Shown here: positions 17,431-24,987 of the stretch, piece after piece
Position numbering within the stretch: position 1 is the stretch's first letter
Layout: the number at the start of each line of letters is the position of its first letter
DNA from: CAVVFX01 sp963747535
GTDB taxonomy: Bacteria; Acidobacteriota; Terriglobia; Bryobacterales; Bryobacteraceae
Length of the DNA stretch: 64,000 nt
Direction: 5' to 3'
NCBI GenBank assembly: GCA_963747535.1
Contig: CAVVFX010000017.1
Coordinates: forward strand, 62,001 to 126,000
Notes under the pieces: model-generated
What the model was told of the DNA's origin: nothing
Seen by the model: the letters and a program-made list of their open reading frames with translations, nothing else
The model's database searches: none
Made by a program: the position numbers and the translations under genes

Positions 17431-17450
17431 ATCTAGTTATATAACTAGAT
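17431..17450. promoter_or_regulatory. 20-bp perfect palindrome upstream of the IS4 transposase
   Basis: ATCTAGTTATATAACTAGAT is a perfect inverted repeat ending about 20 bp before the transposase start. It is a plausible autoregulatory operator for the AbrB-like N-terminal segment or overlaps the promoter. No other function is evident. Confidence 0.55.
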
Positions 17451-17532
17451 ATCACAAACCAGACAGGATTACAACATGGAGGATCAAAAATGGTTTTTAT
17501 CGCTTCTAATCTAGTGAAAGGCCAAAGCCGAG

Positions 17533-17583
17533 AGGCTGCTTCGCAGCCAGACAGACCACACAAAACGATGGTCTGTCTTACGG
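17533..17583 (+). repeat. Interspersed two-hairpin repeat, copy 7 (carries the IS insertion)
   Basis: GGCTGCTTCGCAGCC is followed by GACAGACC...GGTCTGTC and TTACGG. Its first 17 bp are duplicated on the far side of the IS4-type element. The stop codon of rsgA (17578-17580) lies inside the repeat. Confidence 0.87.
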
Positions 17584-18414
17584 ATTGGTTTCGGCGATGC
17601 AGATGCGGCGGTAACGCTCGTAGCGTTTCGAATCAATTAAGCCTGCTTCCACATGAGTTCGAACCGTGCAGTCGGGCTCGTGAAGGTGGGTGCAGTCGGA
17701 GAAGCGGCAACTGGCGGCGGCCTCATCGAAATCGTGAAAATACAGCCGGACTTCCGCCGGATCGAGCTTCCAGAGTCCGAATTCGCGAACGCCAGGCGTA
17801 TCGATCACCCGGGCTCCGCCGGAAAGGTTGTAGATTTGGGAACGCGTCGTAGTGTGCTGCCCCTTCCCGGTCCCGCTGCTGACATCCCCGATGGCAGCGC
17901 CGGCGCCCGGCAGCAGCGCGTTCAGCAGCGACGATTTGCCCACACCGCTGTGGCCGACGAAAACGCAGAGCTTACCGGCGACGATGGCGCGCAGGTTGTC
18001 GATGCCGGCGCCGGTGCGTGCCGAACAAATGATGATCGGCGCCGGTAACGTGCGGTACGGCTGCAGGACCTGCTCGATCGCATCACCAGCCCCAAGCTCG
18101 GATTTATTGACGCATATGGCTGCATCAGCTCCGCCCCGCTCAATGGCGATCAGGTACCGGTCGATCAGTCCGGGATGCAAGGGCGGATTGGCGGCAGCCA
18201 CGACGACCACCACCAGATCCATGTTCGCGGCCACGACTTTTTCGCGGCGTGGATTAACAGGGTCCGGGCGCGAGAGGAAGGTGCGCCGAGGTAACACGCG
18301 TTTGACGCGATGTCCCTCTACCAGAGCCACGAAGTCGCCGGGCGCGACCGGAAGCTGATTCCGGCAGGAGAACATGCCGCTGGAGTTTACGACCTGACAC
18401 TTGCCCGAGGTCAC
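17578..18414 (-). CDS. rsgA: Ribosome small-subunit biogenesis GTPase RsgA
   Basis: This circularly permuted GTPase checks late 30S maturation. An N-terminal OB-fold (to about residue 50) precedes the G domain, whose motifs appear in permuted order: G4 as VNKSE, then G1 as GHSGVGKSSLLNALL, the T-rich switch (GTGKGQHTTT) and G3 as DTPGVREFG. The C-terminal zinc site is CRFSDCTHLHEPDC. The annotated GTG at 18414 cuts into the OB strand. The frame stays open and protein-like upstream (DDLPYKDDQLDPDS ... EGREIAEAQVVSV) to a stop near 18560, with no ATG/GTG/TTG nearer than that, so the true start may be a rare codon such as CTG 18549. The 3' end lies in a repeat. Confidence 0.92.
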   Translation of the reverse strand: MTSGKCQVVNSSGMFSCRNQLPVAPGDFVALVEGHRVKRVLPRRTFLSRPDPVNPRREKVVAANMDLVVVVVAAANPPLHPGLIDRYLIAIERGGADAAICVNKSELGAGDAIEQVLQPYRTLPAPIIICSARTGAGIDNLRAIVAGKLCVFVGHSGVGKSSLLNALLPGAGAAIGDVSSGTGKGQHTTTRSQIYNLSGGARVIDTPGVREFGLWKLDPAEVRLYFHDFDEAAASCRFSDCTHLHEPDCTVRTHVEAGLIDSKRYERYRRICIAETNP

Positions 18415-18607
18415 CGAAACGACCTGCGCTTCGGCTATTTCGCGACCTTCGATAGGATCGGTCGCAGCTGGCGGCTTATATTTGGGTAGGAGTTTGCGCT
18501 CCCGATGACTTACCGAGTCCGGATCGAGCTGGTCGTCTTTATAAGGCAGATCATCAGGATTGTAGCATCAAAAATCACGGGCTGAAGTCTGTGTTACGCT
18601 CCGGAAG

Positions 18608-19825
18608 ATGCCAACCGATATGAACGATCGCCGCACCGTGAGGGTGAGGCGCGTAGATCAAAGCGAGTCCCTGGCGGATTTGTTCGAACACTCTCTGCCG
18701 GCATTCGGCGGAGCGTATCTGCGCCGGATTTATCAGATTCTCGACCGGGCGATCGGTGCGGGTTGTCCGATTACAATGTCGATTGCTGGTCCGGTCACGG
18801 TCTCGGGCCAGCACCAGGCGTGGTTGATTCCGCTCCTCGAGAGCGGCTGGGTAGCTTATCTGAGCACCACCGACGCCGTCTGTTACCACGATGGTCATCG
18901 GGCTCTGGAGGCGCACCACGATCCGATTCACGAGGTACCGATTTTCGGCGACGACGGGGCGCTGCGCGATGAGAAAACCATCCGTGTAGCCGATATGGCG
19001 TTCGACGAGGATGTCCTGCTGGACCAGGACCGGTTTCTCAGCGCTTGCCTGCAGCGTCCCGAGTTTGCGAAGAAGATGACCGGTACGGAGTTGCGTTACA
19101 AACTGGGCGCGATCTTCGCCGAGCAGGAGCAGCGAAGCCAGGTAGAGCCGGGACTGCTGTCGACATGCCACCGGTTGGCGATTCCTGTGTTTGTGGGGGC
19201 TCCAGGGGATGGGAGCGTGTTTCTCAATTCGATGAAGCTCTGGGCCATGCGGCAGGCCGGAATCCTTCGGGAGTACAACTTCGATCTGGACCTGCATGCC
19301 GAGGTTTTCGAATCGTGCGCGTACCATCGTTGGGGCTTGTTCGAAAACCCGGTAGGTTCGCTGGCAACTCTGGTGCTTGGCGGAGGAGTGCCTAAGAATT
19401 TCAACTTGCAGCCCGAGCCGGCGCTGAGCCAGATCCTTGGACTGAGCAACGTGCGCGGCTACGAGTTCGACGTGCAGATTGTGTCGTCGCCGGTAACCGA
19501 CGGGTCGCTGTCCTCGTGCTTCCCGGCCGAGGCAGTGACGTGGGGGAAGGTCGATAAGGATACGTATGTTCAGTCGACGGAGAGCATGCAGGCGGACTAC
19601 TCGATGGTCATGCCGTTTCTGGTGAAGGCTCTGCTCGATAACCGGGCGCGGTATGAGTCGCGAGCGCGGGAAATCGGCGAAGCGCAGTTGTTGGCCGCGG
19701 AGCCCAAGGCGAAAGGCTATCTGCGTCCGCGAGAGGGGTACCGGCTGTTCGAACATCGCGAGAGACTTTGCGCGACGTTGCTGGAGGATGTGAAGGCTAA
19801 TCGCGATTGGCTGCTGGGGAGCTAG
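18608..19825 (+). CDS. Deoxyhypusine synthase-like protein
   Basis: The product has the NAD-dependent deoxyhypusine synthase fold, which in eukaryotes and archaea moves the spermidine aminobutyl group to eIF5A. Bacteria lack eIF5A, and their homologues are implicated in polyamine (homospermidine-type) chemistry. Visible family blocks are AGPVTVSGQHQAWLIPLLESG (near residue 60), LGGGVPKNFNLQ (about 258), a VTDGS segment and EAVTWGKVDKD, where Lys314 matches the catalytic lysine of the SWGK motif. The 405-residue length is slightly above the eukaryotic enzyme. TACGCT lies 7 nt before the ATG at 18608 and no ribosome-binding site is seen. No polyamine genes are adjacent, so the substrate is unresolved. 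Confidence 0.8.
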   Translation: MPTDMNDRRTVRVRRVDQSESLADLFEHSLPAFGGAYLRRIYQILDRAIGAGCPITMSIAGPVTVSGQHQAWLIPLLESGWVAYLSTTDAVCYHDGHRALEAHHDPIHEVPIFGDDGALRDEKTIRVADMAFDEDVLLDQDRFLSACLQRPEFAKKMTGTELRYKLGAIFAEQEQRSQVEPGLLSTCHRLAIPVFVGAPGDGSVFLNSMKLWAMRQAGILREYNFDLDLHAEVFESCAYHRWGLFENPVGSLATLVLGGGVPKNFNLQPEPALSQILGLSNVRGYEFDVQIVSSPVTDGSLSSCFPAEAVTWGKVDKDTYVQSTESMQADYSMVMPFLVKALLDNRARYESRAREIGEAQLLAAEPKAKGYLRPREGYRLFEHRERLCATLLEDVKANRDWLLGS

Positions 19826-19845
19826 CTTAGCTAACAGCTAGTCTG

Positions 19846-19974
19846 GCAGCCTATCGCAGAAGTCTCTCGAACGCGCGAGAGCAGGCGAAAACGCCTACTC
19901 CACAACGAAGAATCAGCTGTTTGCAGGCCTTGTGGGTAGGCCTTTGGCCTGCGTCGACTTCTGCGACAGGCTGC
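19846..19974. repeat. MITE-like element with 18-bp terminal inverted repeats
   Basis: GCAGCCTATCGCAGAAGT (19846-19863) pairs with 19957-19974, differing at one position. Inside are GCGCGAGAGCAGGCGAAAAC (19873) and AGGCCTTTGGCCTGC (19938-19952), both of which recur near 60.05-60.17 kb. There is no ORF. It could be a small non-autonomous element or a bidirectional terminator between the converging genes at 19825 and 20019. Confidence 0.6.
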
Positions 19975-20018
19975 TACTCTAGCATTGTGCCGGTTTCGAG
20001 GCTCGTTTCTTATCTGCG

Positions 20019-20579
20019 TTACCGCGCCAATAAGCGGTTGAACGCGCGCACGGTGTGAGCCCCTGCGGCGAAGCACAGGAGCCAGGTCAACGTGAACGGC
20101 AGCGCGGCGGTCTGCAGGATGCTGCGCAGCACCGTTGCTCCGGTGATCCCCGATCGGCTCGCCACAAACTCCCGGATCGCCGGCCAGTTCCCGCGATCGA
20201 ACCAGAAGCAGTCGCCGCTCTCATTAATCACCAGCAGCTTCGCCGGCACGCCCATCATAATCATCCATTTCCACTTGTTCAAGATCAGCTCGTCCGAACA
20301 CACCACGCCCATCACTGCGTAGCCCCGGCTCTTGAACTCGCGCAGCAATTTCTTGCGCTCCGACCTGGCATAATCGCGCACGCGATAAATCTGCCCATCG
20401 TCCCCAATACCTTCAGGAACGCCGTCGAAACAGGTAAAAACATCAATTGGCGGCGTGATTCCGTCCCAAAATGTTCGGATCGTGGGGATGGCCTTCTCGA
20501 GCAGTTCCCGTGTCCCGCTTTCCACCAGCAGAATCGGCCCCTTCTCGGGAAACGTCCTGACATTCCAAAAGTAACGCAC
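20019..20579 (-). CDS. Conserved-looking protein of unknown function, last gene of the exopolysaccharide-type operon
   Basis: I do not recognise a family. The 186-residue product begins directly after the upstream TPR gene's stop codon (one base between them), so it is the fourth member of the minus-strand operon. The N-terminal 130 residues are soluble, with a predicted beta-strand GPILLVESGT followed by an alternating strand/helix pattern that could be a small Rossmann-like or glycosyltransferase-like domain. A hydrophobic segment near residues 150-172 suggests a C-terminal membrane anchor. No catalytic motif stands out. Its role is inferred only from context: envelope polysaccharide synthesis or its control. 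Confidence 0.7.
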   Translation of the reverse strand: MRYFWNVRTFPEKGPILLVESGTRELLEKAIPTIRTFWDGITPPIDVFTCFDGVPEGIGDDGQIYRVRDYARSERKKLLREFKSRGYAVMGVVCSDELILNKWKWMIMMGVPAKLLVINESGDCFWFDRGNWPAIREFVASRSGITGATVLRSILQTAALPFTLTWLLCFAAGAHTVRAFNRLLAR

Positions 20580-20580
20580 G

Positions 20581-21711
20581 CTATTTGCCCCTCAACCGTT
20601 TCAAATCTTTTTTGGCCGCATCCAGACCCGGGTCTTCCTGTAGGGCGAGATCCAACTGCGCCATGGCTTCGTCGGGATGCTGCTCCTTTTCGAGCAGCGT
20701 AGCAAGCTGCCAGCGAGCCATAGCGTGGGAAGGCGCGCTGCCGTCGGCCGGCTGCGCCAGATACTTCTCCAGGTACCCGCGCGCCACGGACAGACGTTGC
20801 TCCCGCCGCACCATGGACGCGGCCGCGGCATAGTACGGCGAAAGATCATCGGGATCAAACTGTTCACCGATGTCCAGGATCTGGGCGACCTCGGTCCAGC
20901 AGTAGCTGGCTACGCGAACCTCCGCCAAAATCCGCCAGCCATCAGGCCGGCCCGGGTTGATCTCAAGCAGTCTGCAAGCCGTCTCCTCCAGCTTCGAATA
21001 GTCCGGCTCGGGCCCTTTGAGAGGATGGTCGAGATAATAGTCAGCCAATCCGGACTGCGCATCGAAGTTGCTGGGATCCTCCTGAACAGCACGCAGACTG
21101 AAGTCGAGTTCCGCAGACGCGTCCTTCAGTTCCCTGGCCAGAGCAGCCCGGGACAGCCATCCGCGTACCGGGTCCACTGCGGCGATCCTGGCAGCAAGCT
21201 CCGGGGCTTTGGCTTTGTCGCCCCCGAGGAATGATGGAGCCGAAACATCGTACAACATCACTCCCATCAGCCCATCGACGTTCTGTGGATCGAGTGCTAC
21301 GCCGAGGTCCAATTCTTTCTTCGCTCGCCGTGCCAGACCGAGCTGTTTGAAAATCGACGCCTTCTCGGCCAGACGTCCCAACACCACGCCAAGCTGCACG
21401 TGGTAGGCGGCGTTGGCGGAAGCCAATGCTACGGCCCGTTCCGCATATTTGAGCGCGCCGTCCAGATCGCCCAGCCCGAGCAACGTTTTCGAGAGCAGCA
21501 CGGCTGCGGTATCGTTCGACGGGTCGGCCTCGACTACCGGCGTAAGGATGGCTTTGGCGCGCAATGCATGGCCGTCCTCGACTAACTGCGCCGGTGTCAA
21601 TACCGGCGGGACCGCTGGCGGTTGCGGTAAATCGCAGCCCGCAGCCGCGAACGCGAACAAAGAAAAGAAAAACGTAGACGGCAGGCTGCCGGGCTTCAAG
21701 AATCGCGTCAC
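20581..21711 (-). CDS. TPR-repeat lipoprotein
   Basis: This lipid-anchored periplasmic scaffold contains tetratricopeptide repeats. A GTG at 21711 is chosen because it gives a complete lipoprotein signal ending FAFAAAGC; starting at 21768 instead would add 19 residues ahead of the signal and overlap the O-antigen ligase gene. After a Pro-rich linker, TPR units with the usual A/G/Y/A spacing run from about residue 50 to the end (AVALASANAAYHVQLG, LDPQNVDGLMGV, EDPSNFDAQSGLADYY, EDPGLDAAKKDL). The gene follows the O-antigen ligase-like gene by 13 bp and precedes the small gene at 20579. Such TPR proteins often organise polysaccharide export, which is inferred here. Confidence 0.82.
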   Translation of the reverse strand: MTRFLKPGSLPSTFFFSLFAFAAAGCDLPQPPAVPPVLTPAQLVEDGHALRAKAILTPVVEADPSNDTAAVLLSKTLLGLGDLDGALKYAERAVALASANAAYHVQLGVVLGRLAEKASIFKQLGLARRAKKELDLGVALDPQNVDGLMGVMLYDVSAPSFLGGDKAKAPELAARIAAVDPVRGWLSRAALARELKDASAELDFSLRAVQEDPSNFDAQSGLADYYLDHPLKGPEPDYSKLEETACRLLEINPGRPDGWRILAEVRVASYCWTEVAQILDIGEQFDPDDLSPYYAAAASMVRREQRLSVARGYLEKYLAQPADGSAPSHAMARWQLATLLEKEQHPDEAMAQLDLALQEDPGLDAAKKDLKRLRGK

Positions 21712-21724
21712 TAGGCTTCTATTG

Positions 21725-22999
21725 TCAAGTATCGCGCGACTGCCGCTCGCTGCGCCCACCCTCCACATTCGCCGTAATCATCGCACCAATCAAAACGAAC
21801 AAAATCGCCCCGATGACCGGCTCCCGCATCGGATAGTCGATGAAGCTGTGCAGGAAAACGAAGACAACGCCGAGTCCCCAGATTGTCCGCCACCCCAGAA
21901 CGGCCGCGCCGATAGCCACCCCAGCCAGCGCCAGCCCGAAGAATATGCCGCCCTCCGCTGTCCACTGCGCCCAGTCGTTGTGGGCTTCGTTGGCGAATAG
22001 CGAGTTATCGAAGGTTGCGAATTCCGGATAGACCGTCTGCCACGTCCCCAGGCCGTAACCCATTACCGGCCGGCTGCGGATCATTTGCAGCGTCGATTGA
22101 GTTAACTTGCCGCGTAGGGCATAGGGATTGGTCTGTTGGAAACGGGACCACACTTCCTGAAAGCCCACCACGAGGGTGAACACCACCGCCAGCGCGAGGA
22201 CCTGGCCACACACCGTCACCAGCGACCGACTCGACAGCAGCTTTCTCCACCACCCCAGCACAAAAATCAGGAACATTTCGCCCGCTACCAGCAAAGTTCC
22301 CGCGCGCGAGGCGGTCGCCACCACCACCGCGAACAGCACCGCGGCCAACATGGCCGACACCCAACGATGGCGGCGGTCGCTCATCACGCGATAGAGGACT
22401 ATCGGCAGCACCAGTTCGACCATGGCCGCGAACTGGTTCCGGTATACGAACGGTCCCACCGCTTTCCCATGCTGCGGGATCGGGAACGTCCAATAGATTC
22501 GATATGGCGAGGTGAAGTACTGCAGGATGCCGATTACCGCAACCGCTCCCGTGAAATAAGCCAGACAAGTGAGAAAATTTCGGCGAACGCGCGGCGCAGA
22601 CAAAAACCGGGTCCCCAGAAACGTGATTAGCGCATTGGCGGACCAGTACAGGAGAGCCCGTGTGGTCGCAAAGCCATACACACTGGTTCCCAGCGCCAGT
22701 TGAACAGCTCCCCAAATGCCAATGAGGCCCATAGGCGCGAGAATCGGAAGGTGAAGCTTGCTCCACAAATCCGCCCGCGGCCTCGCTGCATGCAGTACCA
22801 ACCACAGGATCCCGAGGGAAAAAATGCCTGTGTGGAGTAAGGCTACCGGCCAGTATCGCGGCGACCATGCCACCGTGACCGACGCCATCAGGACCAACAG
22901 CAACAGATTCGCGCCAACCGCAGGGAATTGATCCTCTCGAATGGGAATGGCTTGCCAGGGAACCAACCGGGAACCCAGGTCACTTGCAGTTGCCGTCAT
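21725..22999 (-). CDS. O-antigen ligase / polymerase-like membrane protein (Wzy_C)
   Basis: This polytopic inner-membrane protein would join or polymerise lipid-linked glycans in the periplasm. The 424 residues contain about ten to twelve membrane segments. The large periplasmic loop holds the Wzy_C landmarks: NQFAAMVELVLP, then SRAGTLL, GKLTQSTLQMIRSRPVMGYGLGTW and the conserved EAHNDWAQWTAEGG. Its start overlaps the stop of the upstream TPR gene (22996-22999, ATGA), so translation is coupled. Its companions are TPR proteins rather than glycosyltransferases, so the substrate glycan is probably assembled by genes elsewhere. Confidence 0.85.
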   Translation of the reverse strand: MTATASDLGSRLVPWQAIPIREDQFPAVGANLLLLVLMASVTVAWSPRYWPVALLHTGIFSLGILWLVLHAARPRADLWSKLHLPILAPMGLIGIWGAVQLALGTSVYGFATTRALLYWSANALITFLGTRFLSAPRVRRNFLTCLAYFTGAVAVIGILQYFTSPYRIYWTFPIPQHGKAVGPFVYRNQFAAMVELVLPIVLYRVMSDRRHRWVSAMLAAVLFAVVVATASRAGTLLVAGEMFLIFVLGWWRKLLSSRSLVTVCGQVLALAVVFTLVVGFQEVWSRFQQTNPYALRGKLTQSTLQMIRSRPVMGYGLGTWQTVYPEFATFDNSLFANEAHNDWAQWTAEGGIFFGLALAGVAIGAAVLGWRTIWGLGVVFVFLHSFIDYPMREPVIGAILFVLIGAMITANVEGGRSERQSRDT

Positions 23000-24270
23000 G
23001 ATTTCGAGGCCTCCTCCAACTTCAATGCGAAGCCGCTCAACGCAGCCATGCCGCGAATTCGCGTACTACCGCTGGCCCTCCGATAAATCAAGCCGAGACG
23101 CACGATTGTTACACCCTTCGGAACCGCGAACCGGGCTTCTCCGCGGGTCCATTCCTGCTGGGCAGTGAACTTGCAGGCCACTCGAATCTCTTGCTGGGAG
23201 GTGTAGTCCCAGACCTGCCATGCGAGACCTTCCGTGTGATCCATGTCCGGAGTCCGATAGCGAAACGTGAGATCGTACGCGCTGCCCGCAACCACGGGAA
23301 TGCTTTGATACAGCAGTACTACACCTTCGGGTTGATCGCCGCTGAAGTCGAACCGGACCTCGCCGGCGTCCGTGAAATGATTCTGCAGCACTCCTTCCGC
23401 CGGGGGCAGTCGCCAGTCAAAGCCCCCGCGCTCGAACGGACGTTTCAAATCCGCGTTGGCCAGTGATCGCCCGTGTTCCGGATCGAGGTGCTCCGACCGC
23501 ACCATGCCGCGATCCACCATGGCGTTCCACAGATCTACGGCGCGTTCCGCTTTGGGTACATTGATCAGCTGTTCACAGAAGTTGAGCAGGTAGAAGTTGT
23601 CTCCGCGGTCCGCGTAGCCGGCCAGATCCATCGCCACTTCTGCGCCGGAATCCATCAGGTCGTGCGTCCGCAGGTACTCCAGATAGTCCACCAGAATGAA
23701 GTGGCGCGGAGGAATCAATTTCCGGCGAATTTCGGCTGCGTCCTGCGTGACACGCCAGGCCATGTCAAAGACCGGCGCCGGATTGTAGCTGGCCGGTTCC
23801 AGTCTGCGAGGCTCGACTACCTCAAGACATTTTCTGGCGTAGAACCAGAATTTTTCGATATTCTGCTGACGAAGATAGAAGTTGGCCAGAGCCCAGGCGG
23901 GCTTGTACATGTGATCGACCTGCGCTGCGTGCAGATAGTCTCGCTCGGCTTCGGCGACCCGTCCTTCGACTTCATCGCGGCGCGCGCGCTCCATCCAGGC
24001 CTCGATGTATCGCGGATTTAATTGGAGCGCGTGAGCCACGCCGGCATCGACCGCGGGGTCGTCCGGCCGATCGATCTCGCGCAAAGCCGAGGCGCGCAGC
24101 CAGTAACTCGCGGAACCCGGGGCTAACCGGCAGGCCCGCGTCACCATCGGCAGATCGGATTGCGCGGAGTCGAAGTCGGCTCTCGACAGACGAATGGACC
24201 AGAAGGCGCCAAAGATCAGAACTACTGAGAGCGCGCAATGAAGCGCCCGTCGAACGTTTTCGTGCAGCAT
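22996..24270 (-). CDS. TPR-like membrane-anchored protein with C-terminal beta domain
   Basis: This is the first gene of the four-gene operon. The 424 residues start with one membrane segment (about 8-25), then helical repeats with TPR character (CRLAPGSASYWLRASALRE, LQLNPRYIEAWMERARR, ERDYLHAAQVDHMYKPAWAL). From about residue 290 a beta-rich region (FDFSGDQPEGVVLLYQSIPV, AYDLTFRYRT, ARFAVPKGVTIVRLGLIYRR) resembles a carbohydrate-binding jelly roll. Its stop overlaps the O-antigen ligase start. An envelope-glycan assembly role is inferred from context. No named family was recognised beyond TPR. Confidence 0.75.
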   Translation of the reverse strand: MLHENVRRALHCALSVVLIFGAFWSIRLSRADFDSAQSDLPMVTRACRLAPGSASYWLRASALREIDRPDDPAVDAGVAHALQLNPRYIEAWMERARRDEVEGRVAEAERDYLHAAQVDHMYKPAWALANFYLRQQNIEKFWFYARKCLEVVEPRRLEPASYNPAPVFDMAWRVTQDAAEIRRKLIPPRHFILVDYLEYLRTHDLMDSGAEVAMDLAGYADRGDNFYLLNFCEQLINVPKAERAVDLWNAMVDRGMVRSEHLDPEHGRSLANADLKRPFERGGFDWRLPPAEGVLQNHFTDAGEVRFDFSGDQPEGVVLLYQSIPVVAGSAYDLTFRYRTPDMDHTEGLAWQVWDYTSQQEIRVACKFTAQQEWTRGEARFAVPKGVTIVRLGLIYRRASGSTRIRGMAALSGFALKLEEASKS

Positions 24271-24354
24271 GTTGGCCGGAATCCCCGGCTGTAGAGTTAG
24301 TGGCCCAGGCTCAAGAAAATCTCAAAAAGATCTTACGGGTGGAACAAACGTTGG

Positions 24355-24389
24355 GCCACGAATGAACACGAATGCACACGAATAAGAAA
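24355..24389 (+). repeat. Short interspersed repeat, GCCACGAATGAACACGAATG type, copy 1
   Basis: This 35-bp sequence with an internal CGAATGAACA periodicity recurs at 52863-52897 with two or three changes. It lies at the start of the intergenic region that holds the tandem RNA/peptide units. Confidence 0.8.
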
Positions 24390-24451
24390 GCTAAGGGGGG
24401 ATCAGGTCCAGGGTTCGGTGCCAGCGTGCATCCTCTGGCGATGCACCTGAC

Positions 24452-24626
24452 ACCGCTGAAAAAGGCGTTCAAGTTTTTCATGGGTCGTACCGATATAAGA
24501 GATAGCCGGCCCATGGCGGAGTAGACGGCAAGTTTCCCGACGGAGCTATTGAGGCTCCAAAGGAAAAGCCCGGGAGTCAAGCCCGGGCCCTACCTCGATC
24601 TGTGGACCAGAAGGAGGTGAATCGCG
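24452..24626 (+). ncRNA. Structured leader RNA candidate, copy 1
   Basis: This 175-nt leader is repeated at 24813-24987 with only about ten changes. Three hairpins are directly visible: GAAAAA..TTTTTC (24458-24479), GGAGC..GCTCC (24542-24558) and a perfect 7-bp GCCCGGG..CCCGGGC (24568-24588). TACCTC (24591-24596) could pair with GAGGTG (24614-24619), which is the Shine-Dalgarno of the following 28-codon ORF, so ligand- or antisense-controlled translation is conceivable. It does not match any riboswitch consensus I know (TPP, SAM, cobalamin, c-di-GMP, glycine and others checked from memory). The alternatives are a HEARO/OMEGA-type transposon RNA or a type I toxin leader. The minus strand also has an open frame here. 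Confidence 0.55.
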
Positions 24627-24713
24627 ATGCGATTTACACTCACTTTACGCATTAAGTTCAACATCTTGAACTTGATCAAAGCGACGCTGCGGTTCGTAAT
24701 GAATCGCCGCTAG
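24627..24713 (+). CDS. 28-residue cationic, hydrophobic peptide, unit 1
   Basis: The ORF begins with ATG 7 nt after AAGGAGGTGA, the strongest ribosome-binding site in the window, and ends TAG. The peptide starts MRFTLTLRIKF and ends LRFVMNRR. It has seven Arg/Lys, no acidic residue and more than half hydrophobic residues. Unit 2 (24988-25074) has the same length. Differences between the two are synonymous at several codons and mostly conservative elsewhere (Ile/Val, Lys/Arg, Ile/Phe). This looks like a membrane-active peptide such as a type I toxin or a secreted antimicrobial, but it could be a regulatory leader peptide. No downstream gene is present on this strand before 26.6 kb, which argues against attenuation. 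Confidence 0.6.
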   Translation: MRFTLTLRIKFNILNLIKATLRFVMNRR

Positions 24714-24721
24714 CTTTGAGA

Positions 24722-24753
24722 GGCTGAGGTTCAGAGCCAACTGAACCTCAGCC
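24722..24753 (+). terminator. 13-bp perfect stem-loop after peptide unit 1
   Basis: GGCTGAGGTTCAG and CTGAACCTCAGCC form a perfect 13-bp stem with loop AGCCAA, 9 nt after the unit 1 stop codon. There is no U-run after it, so it may end or stabilise the transcript rather than act as a canonical intrinsic terminator. Unit 2 has only a weak trace of it. Confidence 0.5.
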
Positions 24754-24812
24754 ATGCGTACATCATACGGCAAAGCTCGCCAGTCGTCTATAGTACTGGC
24801 AGCTCACCTGGT

Positions 24813-24987
24813 ACCGCTGAAAAAGGCGTTCAAGTTTTTCACCGGGCGTACCGATATAAGAGATAGCCGGCCCATGGCGGAGTAGACGGCAAGTTTCCCG
24901 ACGGAGCTATTGAGGCTCCAAAGGAAAAGCCCGGGAGTCAAGCCCGGGCCCTGCCTCAATCTGTGGACCAGAAGGAGATGAAACGTC
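24813..24987 (+). ncRNA. Structured leader RNA candidate, copy 2
   Basis: This is the second copy of the leader, exactly 361 bp downstream of copy 1. All three hairpins are conserved base for base. The few changes cluster in CATGGGTCG/CACCGGGCG, in two positions near CCTACCTCGATC, and in the ribosome-binding region (GGAGATG here). The possible anti-Shine-Dalgarno helix of copy 1 is weakened here. A TATAGT box at 24790-24795 could provide a separate promoter. The identity is higher than in the adjacent ORF, indicating selection on RNA structure or recent gene conversion limited to the leader. Confidence 0.55.

Larger units (their letters stand above)
15758..17532 (-). mobile_element. IS4-type insertion sequence, 1775 bp
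   Basis: The ends are imperfect inverted repeats: CTGGACTTTGGCCTTT at 15758 matches the complement of 17517-17532 at 14 of 16 positions. The element carries one frameshifted transposase gene on the minus strand (15780-17410) and a 20-bp palindrome near its promoter end. It is bounded by 17-bp direct copies of AGGCTGCTTCGCAGCCA and sits inside a copy of the interspersed repeat. The element looks complete. Whether it is active depends on whether the A8 frameshift is programmed. Confidence 0.85.

Noticed and set aside
24452..24626. Known riboswitch classes for the leader
   Set aside because: The core motifs of TPP, SAM, cobalamin, FMN, glycine, lysine, c-di-GMP, ZTP and fluoride riboswitches as remembered are absent; a database search would be decisive.
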